This document shows, piece by piece, positions 25,701 to 35,000 of a DNA stretch of 64,000 bases. Source of the DNA: Paroedura picta (taxonomy: Eukaryota; Chordata; Lepidosauria; Squamata; Gekkonidae); NCBI RefSeq assembly GCF_049243985.1, contig NC_135372.1, positions 93,549,318 through 93,613,317 on the forward strand, given 5' to 3'. A program made the position numbers and the translations under genes. The notes below the pieces were generated by a model. The model did no database searches. It saw nothing but the letters and a program-made list of their open reading frames with translations, and was not told where the DNA came from. Within the stretch, counting starts at the first letter, position 1, and every line of letters begins with the position of its first letter.

Positions 25701-28700
25701 CAAGGCATCTTCCAGAGGACACTGAAGGGCATCCCTACACAAGGCCTGTTGCAATGGTCCATATGCTAGGTGCTAGGGTATGGAGAAGAGTGGCTAGATT
25801 GTCTTCCTCCATTATTTGCATGTGCAAGTTGATGGAAGTCCACAATGATCCCTTCCCTGTTTGCCAGACAACTGTAAGGCCACCTGGAAGGGAGAGAGCT
25901 GTTTTGTCCCTGGTGCCACTCCTGGCATATGAAATGACTTGATCTCCCAAGGCAGGGCTGCAAAAGACATTTTCCTGAGATCTGGGGGAGCCATCATCAG
26001 CCAGACCAGAGACCTCAGGTACAGGTGAACAAGTGGCTGGATTCTGACCTTGGTAGCTCCACCTGTCCATAGAACACCATTCCTGGAAGGCTCGTGGCTT
26101 CCCTTACCCTGAGTGGGGGCAGTGGTCTCTTCTGCAGGGCTCGATTCCTCTGGTTTCTTCACTCTGGATTTCTTTGGTTTGGCTTCCAGCGTGGCCTCCT
26201 GTGGTTTCTTTTTTGGCTTCTGCTACAGTGGGTGGGGCTGTAAGAGAATGATAGGATATATCCCCAGATTTCAACCAAGCCATGCTTGAAATAGCAGCCT
26301 AATGACATTCTGTGGTCCCATTTATGTAAAAATCACACCCCAAGAACAGTCCGGGGCCTCATATCAAGAAGCACCTCCCCCCATGCACCTCAACATTTAT
26401 GGATCCCATTTCTGATAGCAAGACAAAACAGCGCAGGTGTCTGTTAAGGTCCTTTTCATCAAAACACATATTGTTTTGTAAAAGAGAATTGGTTTAAGGT
26501 CCTGCAAGTCTCAGAGAGAAAGTACCTTGCCAGCAGGCTCAGAAGGGGAGGCAAACGTCCCAATCCCGGCTGCATCCAAGTCTGCCTATCCTATGAGGAT
26601 GAGTGGGAGAGAGGAAGTACATTCCCTGCACCTGGCCATCAGGGCCTCTGCACACCACTGCCTGGGAACAGAAGGGATCGCATCCAGACTGGGACACAGT
26701 GATGAGGAGGGTGAAAAGCCAGCCCATCCTTTTCGGGACCCCCAGGGGACCCCCAGCCACAGATTGACTCAGGAACTGGGGGGAGACCAGGAAGGTCTTC
26801 CAGCAGAGACAAGGGCAGGGTCGTCTGTAGTTCTCTTCCATGGCTATTCCTCCCTTGCACTATTGGCCCTGAACCCTCAGTCTTCATGCCTTTCTCCCAC
26901 TTCTAAAAAAGGACAAAGAATATGCTCATTAGGAGAAAGAAAAGAGCAACTGAGCTGACGCTGGGTGCTACCACTCATGGCTTTCACAGCTATTTTGCTT
27001 GTCAGAGCATGTACCCCATGTGCATGTATGCACTATTAACTAGCTGCCTATTAAAAAACAAAACTAAACCAAAGTGGGAGCTGTGAGAAAAGGTCCAGAA
27101 GTGAAACCTAGAAACAAACCACTGTTTTTTGTGCTTGCGAAGTGTGGGAAGATGTAGCAACTCACCACTGAACGACTTACAATACCAGGAGGAGCAGATG
27201 AGATGGCCCTCCCTAATTCAGAGAGGCTTCCTGCCCATCAGGATTAGCAACTGGGTGTTCCAGCAGAGGAACTGGAGTGCGTTACAACTTAAACAAACAC
27301 TGCTTTGTTGCCATCCTGCCAAACTAATCCAGTACTACTGCCAGTGGCCTCTCAGGCTTGCCTTGGAATAGTGGTCGGTCACAAAAAGAGGATTCTTGTT
27401 AGATGCCTCCAAAAGGTCTAAGCTACAATGTATGACAGTTATACTTTCGTTTTCTTCCATCATGGAACTCAAGGTGGTGTAGAGAGGATTTCCAAGAGAT
27501 TTCCCATCTAGGCACCAACCGGAGTTGTCTAATGTCAGCAAGGGTCTTGTGTTTTAACACAAGAAAACATGTAAATCATAACCTTGAGACCATGCAATTA
27601 GGCAGGCTGAATCTGCCCTTTATAATAAAGTAGGGCAGGTTGAATGCTATCCATGCCCTTGACCCTATACTACAAGAACAAGAAGAGCTGGTTCTTATAC
27701 GCCACTTTTCTCTACCCAAAGAGTCTCAAAGTGGCTTACATTCGCCTTCCCTTTCCTCTCCCCACAACAGGCACCCTGTGAGGTAGGTGAGGCTGAGAGA
27801 GCCCTGATATTACTCAGTCAGAACAGCTTTTATCAGGGCTGTGGCGAGCCCAAGGTCACCCAGCTGGCTGCATGTGGGGGAGCGAAGAATCAAACCCGTC
27901 TCACCAGATTGGAAGTCCTCATTCCTAAGCACTACACCAAGCTGGCAGATAATAAACTAAACCAATGGAAAAGTGATGAAAGCACAGGGTGCGATTTTCT
28001 GAGCAATGATGACAAATAGGGCTGATAGTAACTACACCAATCTTTCTGGAGCTCCGGACTTTCTTTAGGCTGTTCCACAGTTAACACCACTAGATGGCTC
28101 AGCCACATACTTCGGAGAAATTACTTTACCCATCTCAGGTGCCACAGAAATAAAGTCGATAAATATGCTACTGACCCCATTGAATCAACTGGGAGTGCTA
28201 CAACTGGATGTTTGCTGCAACTTAAACATGTTGCATAAAATGTATGTCCATATTTTGGCCTAATATGTGGGAATTTTGACAATACTGCCATATAGTTCAG
28301 GTTTCAGTTTAGTATTCTCATTAACACTGCTGATCTGTGGGTCACCTGAGCATCTGTATGCATCATGTGTCCTAGGTCAGTGTCCTATCTTGTACCTTTG
28401 TAAGCCACTCTTTGCTTTGTTTATAGTATGTTATAGTACAGGCAATTTTCAGTTTGCATTGTTTCCTAGTTTCTGTACTCTTAGTCCTATTGCTTTGTTA
28501 CTGGATGTTTTCTGTGGTTTGATTGAACTGTTGTCTCTATTTTGTAATCCACCTAGAGTCTCAGTGAGAAAGAATATATATACTCTGGTGTACAAAGAAT
28601 AAGAGACGAAGACCCTGAAAGGGACAGCAAGGGGACAATTAGAAAGGATAGTGAGGTTGGAGCATTTTCTCCTGCTGTCATTCCTTGTCTGTCTCCAGAC

Positions 28701-29008
28701 GACTAATCTTAGGACAATTCCTTCTTTTTCAGAACTTCCACAATCTTACTCTCTCAGCTAGAGATGTAATTAGGATCCTATCTCTGTTTCTCCTATTTCC
28801 TATCAAGTATATTAGTTCCCAAATAAACCTTTATCTGCTCCTTAATCAGGTGCACTATTGCTGCGTTAATTACTCTGCCAACATATCTAATACCACCTAA
28901 AGCACTGGAACAGCAGGAGAACGATAAAAAAGCTACCCCATTAAAAACAGAATCCTAGCAATGCTGCATTAAAGCAGAACTCTCCCTCACATGGAATATT
29001 TGATTATC

Positions 29009-29073
<65 letters not shown>

Positions 29074-32000
29074 ATCTGTCTGTATTTCCTCTCATAGCCA
29101 CAAGATGCCTTGTTAGCTGTGAGAGGGACAAGGAAATGGGTTCTTTAGTAAAGTGAAAATTCCCTGATGATGAGCCATTTGGTGCAAGCCATACTGATAT
29201 TTATCACTGAAGATTTTTTCAATAGCACCATTTGTACCAGAATAGCTGCATAGTGAAGAGCAGACACCTTCCCAGACATTCCACTATGTCATGTCCTGTC
29301 TTTCTGTGTCAGCAATATACCAGTACAATGGCATCACTTCAGAATAAATTATGAATTCACAGCATCTCTCTGAGACAGTTTTCACAGAACTGAATCAAAG
29401 CCATTTTCTTATTTATTTATTTAAAATGTTTTAGTTGCCTTTCACCCTAGGAGAAATCAAGGTAGCTTATAGCATAAATAAAACTATCATAAAAACACAA
29501 TAAAAACAACATAAAATAGAACAGTAATTATATAATTCCCCCAAAAGGAGTAATTTCAATTTTATCTGATTTTTGATTCTGCCTAGTCATGGAAGTATTG
29601 ATATCCTGTATATATTGTCCATATTTGATCTTCAGGATTGATACTGGGGAGGAATTAACTATTTACAGACACAAACCTCCATGGTGTAGTGGTCAGTAAG
29701 TGAGCCCCCACTCTACCATGGAAGATTGCTGGGTGACCTTGAGCAGCCACTCTCTCTCTCTGCCTAACCCACTTGCAGGTCTGTTCTAAGGATAAATGGT
29801 AGAAAGAACGGGTTTAAAAGGTACTAAAAATGGGGTAAGAAATCATGGTAAATGTTACTTATGCTATGTAAACAACATAACATGGACTCAAGTATGTCAC
29901 TGCCTAGAGACAGAAGCTAGAATGATCTACTGCAGGAGTAGTCAACCTGTGGTCCTCCAGATGTTCATGGACTACAATTCCCATGAGCCCCTGCCAGCAA
30001 ATGCTGGCAGGGGCTCATGGGAAATATAGTTCATGAACATCTGGAGGACCACAGGTTGACTACCCCTGATCTACTGGATCTACTGCCGCCCCCTTTCTTC
30101 CAATGGATGGGACACTTTTAAACCATTAAGACTTGAAGGTACTTCTCCATAGCTAACAATCTCCAGACTTGTGCATGCTAATCAATGCCTGTTGCTGACA
30201 TACTATTTGTTGACATTGATGATGATACATACTACCACTACCCCCAGTACTACTAATAAAGCCACTTACCAGACAGGATGCCCATTGTTAGCAAAAGAGG
30301 AAAGAAACGACAAGCCATGTATTAATTTGATGGGGCAATAGAGGGAACAGAAAACTTCTGTCTGGCATGGAGGCAGAACACTGTGTGCCAGCCTCAGTCT
30401 TTCCCTTTTAGGCAAGGAAGAGCAGTGACTCCCTACAAAATGCTGTGCTGTAGCCCTGACCCTGCCCAGGAGGCCAGCACAGAGCTAGGGATATTTAAAT
30501 CCACTGTGGGTTTATTTATATATGCTGAATGCTGTGGTGGTGACCATAGCCTTTTAACTGTTCAAACATAACAAGCATGGAAAGTTGCTGAATCATAAGG
30601 AGCCCATTTCTCCCCTCTTCTTTTTGATATGCACCCTAGTGCTGGAAAGGGACAGGGTACTTAACTTCAAAAGGAAAAAAAGACATGAAGAAAGTATCCT
30701 ACATTAGCAGAGCTCTGCGGCAGGAGAGAAGGGACAGTCCTTCACTTTGATCTTCTCTCTGAAGGGCTGCATGAGTGCTCATGTACCCTCAGGCTACTTC
30801 ACAAACAGCTTCAGGCTTCCTTTGTAGAGTGGACGATGCATTCTGCATCCCAAGCTGGCTACATCACTCACTTATTCAAATGACGGGAACAGTGTGGCCA
30901 TCAAAAGCAAGAGGGAAGAGTTTGGGTAGCACGTGAAACATGCACATTGTGTGCCTGCCAAAACCAAATGTGACGCATTCAAAATATTAAAAACTTGAAA
31001 ACATTGAGTCACATATCCTTTTAGAAGACAAAAAAGTAGGCAGCAGCATTTCACCCCCCACCCACAACTTGTGTCTCACCTTTATGATATCCATCGGGAA
31101 TGATTGCATGCCTCAATTCAAACATACAGTAACACACACCCCCCAATTTAGGATTGCTCCCTTACAGTGCAATCCCATGCAGATTTATTTCAAGCTAAAC
31201 CTACTGAAGTCAGGAAGCTTAGACGAAAACAATTGTGCATGACTAAAATTGTTCTAATCCTATTTCATTGAGGGCTATAAATAATAATTATTGATCAAAT
31301 GCAAATCGTGAAGCTTTGGCAATAAATATTTGGAAAATAAGTGCCCATTTGGGTCCAGCAGTTTAACTCGAGGTGGTGTAGATAATATTGCCTGTCTCCT
31401 TATGAAAGATTGTTAGCCAATGGGCGATCCAATTTGGTCAGCTTGGGCATTTTAGAATCACCTCCAGGCAAGAAGAAACACAGCCCCTGATCTCATCAGC
31501 CAGATGCTGCTACTGTGTGTCCGTAGGGCGTGGTGGGTGGAGATATGGACTGGGGAAAGGAGAGCCCAAATGCTCCCTCAATAATGACTGTTGGAGGCTT
31601 CTGGGTAAGTCTCTCAAGTCTAATCTCTTTACAGAGTTGGGAGCACAGATCGGAAAAACATACACCACCCCGAGCTTTTTGGTGGAAAGGATGAAAAACA
31701 AACGCAAGGAATACTCATCAAATGGTGTACTCCAAAAGCAACATACAGAGCACGTCTACACTTCTTCAAGATTGAGGCTGCATTTTGCCATAACTCAGCA
31801 CATGAGCTTCAGGCCTTGCCTGTGCCTTTGATGAGCTGTTACTAAGGCCTAGGAGCCTCACCTTTTTTACATGGCTGCTGCTGCTGTCCATCCCGTGCTG
31901 AGAGTCTCAGTTGCTCAGAAGCATTGTTGCATCAGTCTAGTTCCACAGCTAGATAGGGGCAGGTGTGCTATATTTTCCTAAACAGCTAATGTTTGATGTT

Positions 32001-35000
32001 GCTGTAGGGGAAGCCCCATAGAGCAGTCAGAGATTAGGCAGGCACATTTATACAAGTGCTTGAAATTTACAATAGGAATCAGGTGAGAGCGGGAGAATTT
32101 TCCTACCTGCTTATTAGGTCTCTGCTGCTGGGGGCTCCCAGATTCCTCATTCACACTAGTAAAGACAGGAATATTAGGTATGAGGCAGATTTAATTGACA
32201 CAGGAGTTTGATAACCATTTATGGAGCACTCCCAAGTCACAAGGAAGAGAACTTTTTGGGAAAGGGCAGAATAAAAGTTGAAATGGAAATAAAATAAATG
32301 GGAAATGTCTACGCCAAGAGCATAAGAACTGGGCTGAGCATCTGGCCTTTCTCTTTATGCAGACATCGGTGTTGGGCCACAATAGGCTTGCCATTTGCTG
32401 ATGGAAGAAAAGAAAACATTTAACAAGCTATCAGCAACACTGTGATGGAAAACCTAGAAAAATCTGGAAGTGATGTCACACCCACTCTGTAAACCATACA
32501 GTGGCCGTAACATCACTTCCAGGTAGTAAAACTATAGAGCTGGTAAAACCCCAGAGTTTTAGGCAATTCCTAGAAAGGTATGATGTCACTTCTGGATTTT
32601 CCCTATGTCACTTCTGGCCTCCCATGTCCTTGCCCAGTCTTCCGCTGCCCTTGGCCAGAGCTATGAGCCAAAGGATAAGAATAAAAGGGACTTTGGCCCT
32701 TAGCATGTGCCTCTGTGTAAACTGTGCCATTAGAACTAGCCTGGGGTGCCCTCTTGCCACTTTACCTGAATTAAGATTGTTTGGAGGCTGTCGGGTTGTG
32801 AATCTTGTTTAACTGTATTATAGAAGCATTTAAACAAACAAATTCATAAGTCATATTGGAGGGGAAATAATCATGGCTCCGAGAAAATGTGTGCAATCCC
32901 TTTTCTTGCCAGCAGGTGACATTGCTGCCTGTCTAGATCACTTCCAGTCAATTCATCTTCATAATCAATTCTGTCATTTTTTCCAGTGAATACATATGAG
33001 TCAAAATGACTCCTTGATCAGTCACTTCCTCCAGGCTTTTTGCCAGAGAGTTTGGGGACCAGATGCAAGGAGGACGGGCCTCTTTAATTGTTGCATAGAA
33101 GAGGAAGATCCATTACCACAATGCAATGGGGTCATCACCCGTGTCAAGCCAGGAGATTTCTGCACATGGATAGTGAGGCCTACCTCTGACTGGAAGTCAA
33201 GATGCATAATGTGGCCCCTAACAGTAGCCACAGGAGACCAGATAGGAATAAGGGGGTTGTGGCATGGGAAAAAAGAGATTTAATTCTTCCACATGGTGGA
33301 CTAAAATCCCACCTGATGCTTTAGAACCTGGTGGGGTTAAAAACCCTAAAAACAATATAGGAATCGGGGATTAAAAGCAACTTTTCCAGTCAGGGATGGG
33401 AAGTGTTACCACATATTCACCCATTCCCCAGCACCATAGACCAGCCTGCCTTCCCATAGCACCTTACACGTCTGTGGTTCCAGTCTTGGACAACTGAGCC
33501 TTCAGTCTCTCTTCCACTCATCTAGCACCCACGAATCAGCCTCCCCATGCCAGAGTACCAGCGCCATCCTAAGCAAAGTTCTGCCCTTTTGAGTCTAGCA
33601 AAGTCAGTTCTTTTCTGCTCTCAATTCTGTGCGGTTTTCAAAACTTGAGATTTCAGAGGTGGTTTGCAATTGCCTGTCTCCTCGTTGCTAGCATGATTTT
33701 CCTTGATGGTCTCCCATCCAAATACTAACCAGGACTTACCCTGCTTAGCTTCTAAGATCTGATGGGATCAGGCTAGCCTGGGCTATAGACAGGTAACCTT
33801 TAAAACAGTTTGCATATCTGCACCATTCATTAAAGTGACCCCGGCACGCTAAGTGTAACGTGGTCTAGCCCAGTTCAAGGTTGGACACAGAAATAAAACA
33901 TTTTCTTAAAGCTTCATCCTAAACGTTCAACGTCATTGGCACTGCAAAGAGATGCTTTCTGTGTAGGCAGTTCATGTGCCCCCCCCCCCCAGCCTGGAGG
34001 GGATTCTCTGGTTCTGCTGGCCATTAGAAGTCCTCCAAGGATTATTGTGGCTTAAAATTAGGTATGATATTTCTTGCGCCAATGTTGTGATTTCAATGAA
34101 ACATACCAAAACCATCTGGAGTCACCAAGCAGTGCAAGATCCTGCTGAGATTCTCGCTTTAAATGCTCGCACTTTGCAATGCAATGAAAGCAACAGGGTA
34201 GCACCCTCCAGTCTAAAGACCAGAGCAGTCAAATGATCTAACATTTGCAGTGTCTCAGTTAAACAGAACATCATAAATAGTGACAACAGTAGTGAGAAAA
34301 AACAAAGAACAAACAGAAAATAATCCCCTATCCTGTGCAGGTATGACTGACAGCTCTGCCGTCCTATCTCAGAAACTAAGCAGGGTCAGCCCAGGGTAGT
34401 CCTGGGATGGAGGACCCCAAAGGAAGTTATGCACAGGCAGGCAGTGGCAAACCATGATGGGGCTGCCATAAACCGAGAACAACTTGGCTGTCTTTCCCGC
34501 AAGAAGGCTGGGGCTGGACGGTGGGCGGGATGTTCAACTACACTAGCCTATGCCCAGTGGGAGAAGCCAAAGTGAAGCTAGATTTTGGGAGTGCAGCCTG
34601 AGGAGAGTGGGGTTTGGGGTGGGGAGATTTCAATAGGGTCTAGTCCACTTTCCAAAACAGCCATCTTCTCCAGCCAAACTGATCTTGGTTGCCTGGCAAT
34701 TATTTGTAGTAGCTGGAGAGTTCCAGCCACCAGCTGGAGGTTGGCAACCCTAGTGCAAGCAAACCCTGCAGCACAGCTGGGCCTCTTGGCTTTGCTTGGT
34801 CCCCATCCCCAGCAACACCACAGGGCAGCAACCAAGCAAGCACTTGCCCAGGAAACTCAAGGGCCAGCCTGGCCCTGCATGAAGCTTAAAGCAGCGTCTG
34901 CTGTCATCAGTTCCTAATTAGGCCAGATCTTGATGAGAGCCTTCAGTCCGTCTGCCACAGCTAATCCCACTGAGCCAGGCAAGCTGGTTCTGCTCCCAGT

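Noticed and set aside
26521-26590. Possible extra TULP1 exon (minus strand [20 protein letters not shown] before AAG|GTACTT)
   Set aside because: The phase is compatible, but there is no human counterpart, a poor pyrimidine tract, and exons 2 and 3 join cleanly without it.
26527-26958. 143-codon plus-strand ORF in TULP1 intron 2
   Set aside because: Also open on the minus strand, low-complexity, no domain; judged non-coding.
28041-28095. Minus-strand [10 protein letters not shown]-like stretch after an AG
   Set aside because: The donor is weak and its phase does not fit exons 2 and 3; no homologue known.
33600-34510. 5S rRNA genes
   Set aside because: Only the internal promoter part of 5S is present, joined to a SINE body and dispersed in both orientations.
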